Below are positions 49,544 through 60,699 of a DNA stretch of 64,000 nucleotides, one piece after another. A program made the position numbers and the translations under genes. How positions within the stretch are numbered: position 1 is the stretch's first letter; each line of letters opens with the position of its first letter. The DNA is from Globodera rostochiensis (taxonomy: Eukaryota > Nematoda > Chromadorea > Rhabditida > Heteroderidae). Location of the stretch: positions 2,439,991-2,503,990 of the forward strand of contig JAEVLN010000012.1 of the NCBI GenBank assembly GCA_018350325.1, written 5' to 3'. The notes beneath the pieces were generated by a model. It was not told where the DNA came from, ran no database searches, and worked only from the letters and a program-made list of their open reading frames with translations.

Positions 49544-51968
49544 TTAAAATCGCGCGACAATTTCCGTCGCCGTCGGCTTTTCGCCTCCGTCCGTTACGCC
49601 CCCATTTTCTTCTGCCATTTTCGTCCACTGACGCGGCCGCGTGCGGGCGCCCAAAGCGAACGCGACGTTTAAAAGGCACAAAATGAAAGCGTAGGCGAAG
49701 AACAGCCGAGACCACTAAACAAAGTCAAACAGACAATTGTTGGGGAAAGTGATTAGAAGCAATCAATCAGAGTTAGTTGTTGGTAGACAATGATCAAAAA
49801 AGTGATCAATTGGGGGACAGTGATCAGAGCGAAAAGAAAGTACCTCTTTTGCCGCATTTGAGCCGGCCATCCTGGAGATGATCAATGGTTGCACCAGCGT
49901 GATGACATAGTTGATTAGCGCGAAAAGAGCAAGCAAAAAGTGCGCGTGTTGTTGGGCAATCTGTGGAAGAATTATTTGTGAGGGGAGATGGAATTGCCCC
50001 GGAGGGGATGATTGGGTGAAAAGCCTGAAAATACTCCCCCCCCCCCCTACCGCTTTGCCCCGGAAGGGATGATTGGGTGAAAAGCCCAAAAATATCCCCC
50101 CAATCTCTTAAATGCCCTCTGACCACTTGACAATTGTTGGCTACTGCCACAAAGCCGGCCCCGTTAGCGCAAAGGATAACGCCGAAGCAGACTTGGGCCA
50201 AAAAGGGGGAGGAGGCGGGCCACAGGGCGAGCAGAACGTAGCAGACAATGTTCACCAACTGACCAAGTGTTTAAGGCAAATTCAAGATGTATTTGCTATG
50301 GAACGCACCTGACAAACGCACGGAATCCAAACAATGCGCACACGCAGCGACAGACGCGGCACGCGGTCAGCGAGCGGCACGAGCATTTTGGCGAACATGG
50401 CGAAGAAGTACGGCACTGCATAAAATTGTATTGTATTGTATGGGTTGGTATGGGTTACTGACCGGCCACAAAAATGCCGGCAGAGTCCGCCTTGTAGTTG
50501 AGCACTTTGTTCATGTAAGTGGGCCCGAACTGGGCGAACAGCCAATAGGCCGTGCCAAAACTGAGTCCGGCACAACAGCAGGCCCAGAAGGCCGGGTCAC
50601 GGCACATTTGCGCGTAAGGAACGCGTTGACGGCGCCGAATGCCACCGGCGGGCGGTCGACGGAATTCGGACAACTCGCGGGCGGAGACGAAACTATGCAA
50701 CCGCCGGAATGTAATTAGAGTAGAATTACTCAAAGAAATCGCCTACGGGGATTTGGCGGGCGAATTGCGGTAGATGAACAGAAACAGGCTGAACATGACT
50801 AGCGAAAGAGAGCCCAACAAATAATAGGCCGAGGGCCAACGCCACGCGGACTCGCAGAGGGCGCCGGCGGTTGGCATTGTCAAAATGACACTCAACTGGA
50901 GGGGGGGGGGGGATTGTGCCGGGTGGGATTGTGCCGGGTGGGATTGTGCCGGGTGGGATTGTGCCGGGGGGATTGTGCCGGGGGGAGGGAATTGTGCCGG
51001 GGGGGATTGTGCCGGGGGAGAAATTGTGCCATCGATAGAAAGCAGCCCAAATTAGGGCCAAATGAAATGACCACCCACCTGCATATACAGCGAAAGAACC
51101 ATCAGAAAAAGCGCGTTCTCGCGATTCGCCGCATTTGCCCAATTGTGAGTGATCTTTGAACGAATAAAAATGATCGGCCATTTATCGGCACAACAAACCT
51201 GGGACATTGCCGGCATGGCGGGCATTAACCTGAGGGATTGGAGAAAAAGGCTTTTTTCCGGAAGATATTTCAAATCAAAAATTCAATCCGTCCAAATCGT
51301 CAACACAATGTCAATTACGAGAGATCGGACCGATCGAGATTCTCGATCGGTGTCCAAGTCCGGGGGGGGGATGGGGCTTTATCAATTACTCACGTAAAGC
51401 CTTGCACAATTCTCGTGGCCAAAATGGCATTGAATCCGCCTCCAGCAAAGAACATCACCGGCTGCAACAAAGTGACCAGCCCGGAGAGGAGGCCGAACAC
51501 GCCGAACACATATCTAATAAACGAATTGGGGAAAAAGACGAATCGGCAAGTGCCGCCATTTAACTTGGACTTGCCTAAGTCCGAACATTGCGATGGCATA
51601 AGGCACAGGGCCAATGGCCAAAATGCCGCCGATGGCTGTGCCGGCGATCAGAACGCCCCTCTGATTGGCGGTGAAGTTGGCATCGCGGTCCATACAAATG
51701 ACGGTGAAATTGAACAAAAGCGAATTGGCAGAGACCGACTGATCATTGTGAGAAGGGGGGGGGGCAAGTGATCGAAATCGTTGAACAAAACAAATGTAAA
51801 TGGCCAACTTACTGTCATGCATAGCATGGCCAAGGCCATGACGACAAAACGGAAATGGTCGGGGTTCAGCAACGGAATCCGAAGACGACGACCAAAGTTT
51901 TCGTCACTTGGCTTCCGAATTTGCTCCTTTGGCAGAGGCAATTCCGGCATAATTGCCACAATTGCCAT
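49544..51968 (-). CDS. MFS transporter, SLC17 (sialin/VGLUT)-like
   Basis: SLC17 proteins move organic anions across vesicular, lysosomal or plasma membranes. About nine exons chain from MAIVAIMPELPLPKEQIRKP. Segments in order: LRIPLLNPDHFRFVVMALAM (TM1), a loop with NFT sites and SLLFNFTVICMD, RGVLIAGTAIGGILAIGPVP, YVFGVFGLLSGLVTLLQPVM, ILATRIVQGF with PAMPAM, then ENALFLMVLSLYMQLS and WPSAYYLLGSLSLVMFSLFL. After a basic cytosolic loop: WACCCAGLSFGTAYWLFAQF, YMNKVLNYKADSAGIFVA, ending LFFAYAFILCLLNVAFALGA and a hydrophilic tail. The NFT loop, the QG..PA segment and about 12 helices fit SLC17-like nematode carriers. The substrate is unknown. Some exon edges near 51080-51230 are uncertain. Confidence 0.8.
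49985..50105. repeat. Two-copy duplication, about 65 bp, in transporter intron
   Basis: GGGATGATTGGGTGAAAAGC with neighbouring CCCCGGA and a downstream C run occurs twice, near 50006 and 50066. The two copies fill an intron of the SLC17-like gene. Confidence 0.7.
50911..51030. repeat. 15-bp tandem repeat GGGATTGTGCCGGGT
   Basis: About seven to eight imperfect units, with later units expanded by extra G residues. It follows a G run and lies in an intron of the SLC17-like gene. Confidence 0.9.
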
Positions 51969-53038
51969 TTTGAGTCGGGCGGAGGTAGAAATTTCTGTGA
52001 GATCTGATGATCAAATGCTCTGATTGGGGAAAGTGGGGGGGGGAAAGGGGGGGGGGAGCTGACTGATAAGAAAGGGGAGGGGGGGAGAGGGCGGAACGGG
52101 TGCAATTTTAGGGTACCCGACCACCAGATTTTATTACCTTAATTTTGATTTGAGTTCGAAGGATTATCGAATTCGTTCATTTTACGAAGAAAAAGCCAAT
52201 TTTGTTCATTTTTCAGTGAAAATAATCGCTTCAAAAATTTTAGAAAGTAAATAGCTTTGATCAATTCGCTATTCTCTGTTTTATCAGAGCCTTTAATCTT
52301 TTCATTTTCAATTTTTAACTTTTATATTCACTCCCCGTCCCTTACATTACATTATTCATTCATTCATTATCCATTTACATTATCCATTAAATTATCCATT
52401 TACATAATTATCCATTAATCCATCCAAAATTAATTCCATTTCATTTTAAAAAATGCATTCGCTTTATGTGTGCTGTTTGCAACACTTTACCAAGCCAATA
52501 ATCACTTACAAAATAAGGCGATATAAAACTAAATTCAGTCAGACTACCGTACGCGTTGTTCTACCGTATGAATACCGTATAAATCGATCATTAAACTAAT
52601 CGATGAAGCGTCTTCCTTCTCTTTCTCACTGTTTTGTACTGCTTGATGATGATGTATTCTTTGTGCTTTTGCTTGTGATTTGCTGCCGAAAAAATGGTTG
52701 AGCGGTTTTTGCCGCCGCCGGCAGTGAATTCCTACGGAAACAAAGTCAAGCCGATTGGAATATTGTAGAAATGTGTATTGTATTTGGGTCCTCTCACATC
52801 CGGAATACTCTTACTGTAGGTTACCATGCCCAATCTCCCCCTCAAATGCTACGGTATTCCCAGTTTCCCAGTTGGTACCCGGGTACTCCCCCCCCCCCCC
52901 TCCCGCTGAATCCCTTCGCTACCGTATTGACCTCTTCTCCCCCTTAAATGCTACGGTATTCTCAGTTTGGTACCCGGGTACTCTCCCCTCCCCCCTCCCG
53001 CTGAATCCCTTCGCTACCGTATTGGCCCCTTCGCCCTC
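51969..53038. other. Intergenic region upstream of the SLC17-like gene
   Basis: G-rich near 52030-52090, then AT-rich with CATT/ATCC-type simple sequence at 52340-52430. No exon was recognised. The right part holds the 96-100 bp repeat listed separately. Confidence 0.55.
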
Positions 53039-53115
53039 TCAAAATGCTACGGTATTCCCAGTTTGGTACCCGGGTACTGTCTCCCTCTCCCTCTCTCCCT
53101 TCGCTACCGTACTGA
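52848..53115. repeat. 96-100 bp repeat, three copies, entering a coding 3' end
   Basis: Copies begin at 52848, 52948 and 53044 with ATGCTACGGTATTC, then GGTACCCGGGTACT, a C/T-rich stretch, and CCCTTCGCTACCGTA. The third copy contains the stop codon and last residues of the Gln-rich gene on the minus strand. Confidence 0.9.
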
Positions 53116-56100
53116 CTGACCCGTTCTCTCTCTCCCTCTCCCCCTTCTCCTCCTCTTCCTCGTCCACCAGTCGCCATTCCTCGCGCGTCACTGTCTCCCC
53201 CGTGTGCGGGTCCTGCTCTTCCTCGCGCACATATTGCACCGGCCTCCCGTGTCCGTCTACAAAAATGTCGCCCTCTTGCGGCTCCTGACTCCACCGTCTG
53301 CCCGTTGGGAATTTCGACGGTTGTTGCTGCTGCTGTACAGGTCGAGATTGATGTTGCTGATGTTGCTGACGCAACTGCTGCTGCATGGCGTTTCGACTGC
53401 GTAAAATTTGCTGTTCGGCCGGCCCATTGAACTGTTTGCCGCCGCCATTCACCGGCAAAGAAGGAAATTCGCCTAATTTAGGCATCTTCAAGTTCTCCAG
53501 TCCACTGGTGTCCTCCGACGGCACTTGCTGTTGCTGCACAACCCGACCTTCGGGCCCTGCTCGTCCGTCTTCACGTTCAGTTCGACTTTCGCAAAAATAA
53601 TACATTCCCCCGGGCTGATCGAACAGTTGCTGCTGAGATGGAAGCTGCTCGAACTGTTGTTGAACGACTTGAACTTGTTTCGTTGGCTGCTGCCGCTGTT
53701 GCTGCTGCTGCCATTGTGTTTTTGGAGTTTTTGCATTTGCAATTGTTGTTAAGGTTTTGGTGGTTGTTGTTGTTTCTGATTTTGTTGTGGCTGTCTGTTG
53801 CTGTTTGACTTGTTGCGCAAAAGGCTGCTGTTTTTGAGTCGCTTTTTGTACTGCTTGCCATTGTTGAGTTTGTTTATCCTGCTGTTGTTGACTTGGAGAC
53901 TTTTGATTAATTATTTGTTCCGTGATTGTTTTTGTAGTCGTTGTTTGGGTTGGTTGCTTTTCCCTCTGATAGAGTTGTTGTTGTTGTTGTTGTTGTTGTT
54001 GTTGCGGTTTTTGTTGAACTGCTCCGACTTGTTGCTGCTGGTCTTGGGGCTGTTGTTGCGCTAAATGTTGCGATTGCTGAACTGGTTGAAATTGTTGCTG
54101 CTGTTGCTTCAAAGTTGCTGTTTGTGTCTGCTGCAGTTGCTGTTGAGTTCGTTGTCCAATTTGTTGTTGTCGCTGAACTGGCTGTCTCAGTTGCTGAGAC
54201 TGTTGCTGTCCTTGAACAGCTTGGACTTGCTGGTGCTGGTCTTGAACTTTTTTCTGCTTCCATTGTTCTCCATCTACCCCATCCTCATGCTTTTCTTTGT
54301 TCTGCTGTTTCTGTGTCCATGCCACTGTCTGCTGAACTGCTCCAACCCCTTCCCCATCCTCATGCTTTTCTTTGTTCTGCTGTTTCTGGGGCCATGCCAC
54401 TGTCTGCTGAACTGCTCCAACTCCTCGCCCATCCGACCGCTTCACCCAATACGGCGGCTGTGGCTGCGGCACTTTGGCCCAGGAAGGAGCGAAAAGGCTG
54501 CGATCGACGCTTTTGGCCCCGCGCGTCATCGTAAATTGGCGTTGTTTTGCCCATTGCGGGACGTGGGGCGGAAACTGAAAAAGTGCCAATTAAACTTTCT
54601 TCTCATTTAAATGCCCTCCAAACCCTCGCGGGGCGGACAAACGGCGGCTGTTCGCCGGAGGATGCCAAGCCGTAATTGCCCTGTTCGCTTCGTCTCTCCA
54701 ACAGCCAACTTTCCCCTTCCACTTTCATTGGGTTAACATACCCCTCGGGGGTTGGCGATATGTCTACAGCCGAACGCGACTTTTGCGGTCCAATTGTTGT
54801 GGAAAATACGGGCGGTTCGTCCGGGACAGGCTCCGGACGCATCTGCCGGTGGCAAATCAAAATAAATTCAGACATTGCCATAATGTTTAAGCAGTCCATT
54901 TTCATGAACAAAAATGTGGCAGCCTCATAAATGAGCGTCCTGTTTTTAACACTCCAATCAGAGAATGAACACTCCAATCAGAGAATGAACACTCCAATCA
55001 GAGAATGATCACTCCAATCAGAGAATGATCACATCACTCCGATCAGACTGATTGCTAATGAGTTTTGTTTCTTCCCAATCGTTGCCCATTCCTTACGGTC
55101 ACATGGTCCGGCTTGAACCCGCCAGCTCCGTACTGTAGTGAAAAGGTGCGCTTCTCTTCGTCCGTCAATTCTCTGTCCGAAGCGCACTTTTGGTTGGAGA
55201 GAGTGTTGCCCACCTTGAGGGAAAGTTCAGAATGAGAAAGCGCTGAACGTCCCCATCACCAAGTACGCGGAGTCCATCTCGTCCAGTCCATTTGCCTCCG
55301 TTCTGAAAACACTTTCTTCATTCCGGCACGGCATCCCCCGGGGGCCCGCCCTCACATGTTTAAAGGCGCTTCCGGGTCTGCGGTGTAATGCCCGCATAAA
55401 CGGAAGTTCTTGCGGGGCGGCAGGGCCTGGTAGCCGTGGTAGTTCTGCGCGTCCTCCGTCGACCATTCGTTTTGTTGCGGCTGTCCCTCCGGCAGCATCG
55501 TCGTGTAGTCCAACCCGTAAAAGTCGCCTCGCCGACGCGGCGGCCCCGTGTGAAGGTCCCGACGCGACTGACGTTCGTCGAACGGCTCGCTGACGTACGA
55601 GTCCGGGTTGAACGCGTTGTGGTTCATAAAGTCCATGCCGCCGAACATGTAGCCGTGCTCCGCCGCGCCCGGCACCGGACTTGAGTTAAGCAGAGAATCC
55701 GTAGAGAATATGCCCTACCCAACCTGTGGTGCTTGCGGCGTTGTTCACTTTCGGCCCGTCGACCATCCAAATTGACCTTTTGGTGGTACTGCAGGCAATC
55801 GTACGGACTGCCGGGGCCGTGCGCAAATGGAAGCGGATACCCGTCGGGGTATTCGTCCTTGGAAATTAAATTAGAGAGATTTATTTGACTGATCAACTGA
55901 TCAGTCCCCCCCCCTCTCCCTCCATTCACATCGTAAACGGAGTCCCACTTGACGGAGGAGGGCGAAAAGTATTGGTGCGTGCGTTGCTGGGGTTGGAAGT
56001 GCTGGTAGAAGTATTTGTGTGGGGATTGTTGTTGCTGTTGCGAGTCGCCGTAAGGGTAAGGGGAACCGTCCTGGAAGTCTGAACAAATGTACAACGGCTC

Positions 56101-56535
56101 GGCGAAGTTGCGGAAGTCCTAAAGTGAGAGGATCAGAGCAATTACGTTGAACGAGCTTGTCCTGATCAGAAAGTTATCGATTCGAATTAGGGGCCAACAC
56201 CAATATCAGTCATTATTCATTGATCGCGCAAGATTCTTTCAGTCTGATCAGTGACCAGATGAGTACCTGGTACTGCTGCTGCTGTTGGAACTCGGGGTGC
56301 TGTCTGTACCACGGGCTGTTCACCATGACGTGTTTTCGGTGCATTTGTCTCTCGGGACTGAAAGAGCCGTCGCCGTCGCCGCCCGGCTTTTGCTGCTGAA
56401 TGAGCTCTTCCGGAGCCTGTGCCAATTGCATCTGCGGCGGTGGTTCGTCATCTTCGACCTGTTCGGTCTCCGTCGGTCGTTGGGCAGCCAAAGTCCGTTT
56501 CTTTTGGCTAACCGTTTCAGTATCTTCCCTTTCGA

Positions 56536-56612
<77 letters not shown>

Positions 56613-58331
56613 GAATGTTCCCACATGGCATTTTTGTCCAGCTGTTGGTGGTGTACATATTGATGCTGTTGTTGGTGTCGCTTATTTTGGTTTTGCTGTT
56701 CTTCTGCTACCGCCTGGTCTTGTTTCGCGGTCTGTTGAAGCAGTCCTTCCTTCTGATGAACGTGCTGAACTTGTTGCTGCGGCTGCTGAAAGTGTTTCTG
56801 TTGCTGCAATTGTTGTTGGACCTTCTTTTGTTCGGTTTGGTGTACTGTTTGTACAATTTGTGCCTGTTGCTGCTGAACTTGCATTCCCTGTGGTTGCGGC
56901 TGTTGTTGCAATGACTGTTGCTGAACAACAAATTGTTCACGCTGTACGGCATGTTGTGGCAGTTCGTGCTGTTGTTGTGACTGCTGAAATTGCACTTGCT
57001 GCTGAACATATTGGTGCTGTTGGGCGTAGTTTTGAGATTGTGGCGTTTGGTAAACGGGCTGAACATTTTGTTGTCGCTGTTGCTGAAGAGGTTGAACTGG
57101 TTGTTGCGCAGCTTGAGGTAACTGAGGTTTCGACGGCACATTCGGAGGCTGCTGACGTTGTTGAACAGGTTGAGCTTGTGGGAGCTGATATTTCTGTTGT
57201 GGTTGCTGCTGTTGAGGTTGGTAATGCTGAGGCTGTTGTTGTTGTTGTTGGGGTTGGTAATTCTGCTGCGCCTGTTTTGGCACTTGCTGATGTTGTTGTA
57301 CTGGTTGATATTGTTGCCTTGGCATTTGTTGTTGCTGCAGCTGTGCCCCCGGGGGCTGTTGCTGTACCTCCTGGGGCTGTTTCTGTTGGGCCCCCGGGGC
57401 CTGTTTCTGCTGCGGCTGAACCGGATAGACTGTGCGCGTGGTGTGCATCAGTTTTGGCGTTGATTCGACTATCTGGCATCACAATTTGGCATTTTAACAA
57501 AGTCGCCTCTTCAACCTGTTCAATGACGTAGTCCTCCTTGGTCACCTTGTGGAAGGGCGCCCCCGGGGCACGCCCATTCGCCGGGTAAAACTCTTCGCGC
57601 GACCACCGCTCCGACCTTCGGTTGACTTCGCCGCCCTCAGGCGCTTCGCGCGGGCCAAATTGGCCGGCACCCGCCGACGGCACGCGCACTTCGAGCGGAA
57701 ATTGCTGCGAAGACGAAAGCAATGGCTGCTCTTTGCGTGCCACAGACGGCGTTCGCTGTTGGGCAAGAGGCGCTGCGGCCGACTGAGTCCTGAAAGTTTA
57801 AAGCTTTTGAACAAAAAGCCAATCATTGACAAATGTCGCTGCTATTTCTGATCAAAATGAGCAATTCCAAAAGTTGGAGCAGTTCACCCCTCCGAACTCA
57901 AAAATGACTTGGGCACTTGACGAGTCGGTGCCGGCGTCGCTCCTAAATTCGAGACGCTCAGCCAAGTGCCGAAAGAGGCTGTGCCGTCGTCCTCCGACTG
58001 AGTGCCGCGCGGGTCGGGCGTGCCGTAAATGTAAATGGACTCGCTGGGCGACATAATCGTTGTGCCGGTCAGAGAGGAGCCGGTGGAAAGTTGCGGTTGG
58101 AGAAGCGATTGTTGCCGAAGTTGCTGTTGCTGTCCAATGCCGCGCCCGCCGCCGGTGGTCGGTGGCTGATCAACGACCGTTTCCCTGGAGGTGCAAAGTT
58201 TTGGTGTGGCAAATGATTAAATACGACTTTTATTTATTTTTGGGTGATTTGTTCTCTATTTCTGATCCCCAAATAAAGCTCTCTGGAAGTCTGTAAAATA
58301 TGTGGAAGAATTACCTGTAGAGCACCGGCAT
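53039..58331 (-). CDS. Gln-rich (prion-like) protein, unrecognised
   Basis: The chain starts MPVLYRETVVDQPPTTGGGR and continues TIMSPSESIYIYGTPDPRGT, FPLEVRVPSAGAGQF and VTKEDYVIEQVEEATLLKC. A first Gln-rich region (about 57450-56270) holds a pure poly-Gln run. Less biased exons follow between 56100 and 54600: KWDSVYDVNGG, DEYPDGYPLPFAHGPGSPYD, GYQALPPRKNFRLCGHY, LTDEEKRTFSLQYGAGGFK, RSAVDISPTPEGYVNPMKVE. The last exon, 53039-54574, is again Gln-rich and ends with GDIFVDGHGRPVQYVREEEQ, TVTREEWRLVDEEEEE and a repeat-derived tail. The folded-looking islands between Gln tracts suggest a scaffold or cytoskeletal protein, but no domain was recognised. A block of about 26 residues (GVGAVQQTVAW...KEKHEDG) is duplicated near 54290-54420. 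Confidence 0.8.
54949..55035. repeat. 20-bp tandem repeat ACACTCCAATCAGAGAATGA
   Basis: Four near-identical units and one degenerate unit lie in an intron of the Gln-rich gene. The last units change AACACT to ATCACT. Confidence 0.92.
56540..56611 (-). repeat. Uninterrupted (CAG)24 coding for poly-Gln
   Basis: The plus strand reads CTG 24 times without interruption. On the coding minus strand it is CAG, extended by one CAA, giving about 25 Gln between EHSQ and LERED. The other two frames on each strand are also open (poly-Ser, poly-Ala, poly-Leu, poly-Cys), which produces spurious open frames. Confidence 0.97.
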
Positions 58332-58836
58332 TTTTCCTTTCGCCAATCGATCAAAATGATCGCCGGAGGGGCAGAAAATGCCTCGGGGGAAAGAGAATCG
58401 ACCTCAAAGCCAACTGTGCCTTAGGCAAACAATTAATGCTTGGCGGTTCGTCTCAAGCAAAGCTTTAGCGGGGGGAGGGGGAGGGGGGGGGGGTGGGGGG
58501 GAAGCGATCGGGTGGGCGGGTGAGACAAGGGAAGGGAGGGGAGAGGGGTGGGGGGAGGGGAGGGGAGCATGAATGTGCTAAGGATGCTGGGAGAGGAAAA
58601 GTTTATCCGACCGGCGGATGAGACGGGAAGTTAAATGGCGCCCGGGGGGGAACAAATGTCCGATGAATGCGTCCGTAAAATCAAAAACTATCCCCGCGAA
58701 AGTTGAGAGAGGGGGGCGCCGGGGGGGCCAAAACAAAATGAATGGGCGGCGTAACGGGGCGCCAATGCCTTTAAATAGTGAGGGAAAGCCGAAACTTTAA
58801 ACGGCGTCTGAAAAGGGCTAAAAGAAGTACCAAAGG

Positions 58837-58875
58837 TTTAGGCTTAGCTTAGGCTTAGGCTTAGGCTTAGGCTTA
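58837..58875. repeat. Interstitial nematode telomere repeat (TTAGGC)n
   Basis: The plus strand reads TTTAGGCTTAGC followed by four or more perfect TTAGGC units and a final TTAC. TTAGGC is the telomere unit of C. elegans and most nematodes. One unit is truncated to TTAGC. The run is only about six units long and lies in intergenic DNA. Confidence 0.93.
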
Positions 58876-59559
58876 CTGATCAGCGACATCTTGGCACTCA
58901 AAAACTGAATCGATGGCCGCCGTCAACAACCCGATCACTCTAATCACTATGCTCACTCCCCAATCATTTCAATCAATTAGATTACTCTATTCACTGGCGG
59001 TTATTAGCAAATTCAATAATTAGCAATTGGACTTTAATCTGATCAATCAATTAATCGGTCATTTATATTTTCTTTCAATAAAGCCAAATCACAATTTCAC
59101 AGTTTTGTTTGCGCATTTGTCACTTTACAAAGGTTTTAAAAGAAAAAATGCGCTTTTATCAAAAGGAAATTCGAGAGGGCAAATAAAGTAAAGACGGAAA
59201 CGGACACTGACAACAAAACGGCGGTTTGGTTGGGACAGAAATTGGGGGGAATTTGCGTTCAGCCGAACCGGGGAGTGGCCGGGGGCGAAAGGATGAAGCC
59301 CCCCGGGGGGGGGGGGACATTTGGTTGAATGGATCGGGCCAATCAATTCACATTAATTAAACAACGCAAATGCATCAAAATACCCACTCCAGAGAGAACT
59401 ACGGTAACGTACCTCTCTACAGTAACCTATCTATGCAAATGGACGACAAAAACATTTTAGGGAATTAGAAATGGGAAATGGTGGAATAGAAGTTATTTTG
59501 CACATCCACCGTAGTTAACCGTAGAATGGGCATCCTTTCATCGGTTTTCTTCACTTTTC

Positions 59560-59663
59560 CGTCCGCCCGCCTCCGTCCGCCCGCCTCCGTCCGCCCGCGT
59601 CCGCCCGCGTCCGCCCGCCTCCGCCCGCGTCCGCCCGCGTCCGCCCGCGTCCGCCCGCCCGCC
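59560..59663. repeat. 10-11 bp tandem repeat GTCCGCCCGC
   Basis: About ten imperfect units alternating CGTCCGCCCGC and CTCCGCCCGC. It lies just past the stop codon of the small Tyr/Arg-rich gene, so probably in its 3' UTR. In translation it gives artefactual Ala/Arg/Pro or Gly/Arg frames. Confidence 0.93.
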
Positions 59664-59672
59664 ACTTCATCG

Positions 59673-60699
59673 CTATGCAAATCGGAACCGTCCCGTCGTC
59701 TTGTACAGTTTTCGAAGCGAAGACGCGCTGCTGTACGAGTGCGGATTGGAGCGCGCGTGCGGCACGTAAACCCTGCAAATTGGTAACGGTTTGTAATTCA
59801 AATTTCCGTTTTAAACAGTTTGGCAAAACGTACCTTTCCCCGTACATAAAGTTCCGGTTGAACGCGTGGTCCGACGGTTTCCGCCATTCGTAGGCGGAGT
59901 AGGAAAAGCGCTGCGCGTAATCGTCCGACTTCAGCCGATGGGACACGTACTTGTCGAGGTACTGCTGGGACCCGTGCAGGTACGACTTCAGCGGGGTGCT
60001 CCTCTACAATGGGCGGCGACTTTGAAGATCTCTTGCACTGCTTACCTCGTCGTTGTAGATGCGTTTCGTCTGGTTGGAGTAGTACGGCACCCAGGATGAG
60101 CGCGTTACGGAGTTCTCAAACTTCAACGGTTTGTACCGCAACGGGTCGGCGTCCCTCTTCAGCGGGCGCATTAATTCGCGTTGGGTGTCGATATAGCGGT
60201 GTTGGGAGTACGCCTTGTTGTACCTGACATGCGACAGAAGGCACTTAAACAAAAAAAGAGAGAATCAAAACCAGTCGTAGATGAACGGCTTGTAAACGCG
60301 TTCCGTGTGCACAATGCGTTCAGCTTGGCGATAGTATTGAGGCAGTGCCAATGAGGGGGCCAACGAGGAGACGGACGGACTTTTCTGAATTGTTCAGTTA
60401 CGTTTTGCCGATTTGATTTGGTCGGCTAGCTGTACCTTGATCGGGTAGTCGTGCTGGGCCTCCTTGTAGTAGGTCAGGTTGGTGTACGACGCCGAGCGGA
60501 CCATCCGTTTTGGCTTTGACCACACCTCCCCGATGATGTTGCTGAAGGCCGTCTGTGCCTTGGCCAGACCCGTGTACTTTCTGGGTTAGAAGGCCCTTGG
60601 CATTTCGATGCTTCATCCCTTGGCTTACTGAGTCGGGTAATCGCTCCACCATTTGGTTTGCACTTGCACGTCGTCGTCCACGGAATGGTAGCGCGGCAT
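59673..60699 (-). CDS. Small Tyr/Arg-rich protein, unrecognised, well formed
   Basis: Six exons chain in frame from MPRYHSVDDDVQVQTKWWSD. They continue YTGLAKAQTAFSNIIGEVWS, VRSASYTNLTYYKEAQHDYP, LALPQYYRQAERIVHTERVY, NKAYSQHRYIDTQRELMRPL, KFENSVTRSSWVPYYSNQTK, SYLHGSQQYLDKYVSHRLKS and DHAFNRNFMYGERVYVPHAR, ending KTTGRFRFA. The product is about 270 residues, very rich in Tyr, Arg, Ser and Trp, without signal peptide, membrane segment or low-complexity runs. Such composition suits a protein packed on a filament (cytoskeletal or myofibrillar), but that is inference and no family was recognised. An acceptor CCCTTCAG lies about 15 bp upstream of the ATG and could be a spliced-leader site. The start is the first Met after that acceptor. 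Confidence 0.75.

Larger units (their letters stand above)
58332..59672. other. Intergenic G-rich then AT-rich region
   Basis: The first 450 bp are strongly G-rich on the plus strand. The rest is AT-rich with a G run near 59310. It holds the TTAGGC run and part of a GTCCGCCCGC repeat. No exon was recognised. Confidence 0.6.

Noticed and set aside
53941..54610. Plus-strand Leu/Val-rich frames that look like membrane proteins
   Set aside because: They are antisense of CAG/CAA-rich Gln codons (CTG/TTG = Leu), not real transmembrane proteins. The same applies to 56285-56914.
59820..59835. TTTGGCAAAACGTACC, resembling the foldback phrase
   Set aside because: A single occurrence at a splice junction with no array or inverted partner.
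59551..59946. A 131-residue minus-strand frame ending in Gly/Arg/Ala repeats
   Set aside because: Its first half overlaps a true exon in frame, but it then reads through an intron and the GTCCGCCCGC repeat. The spliced model ending at 59673 keeps the frame of a Tyr/Arg-rich protein.
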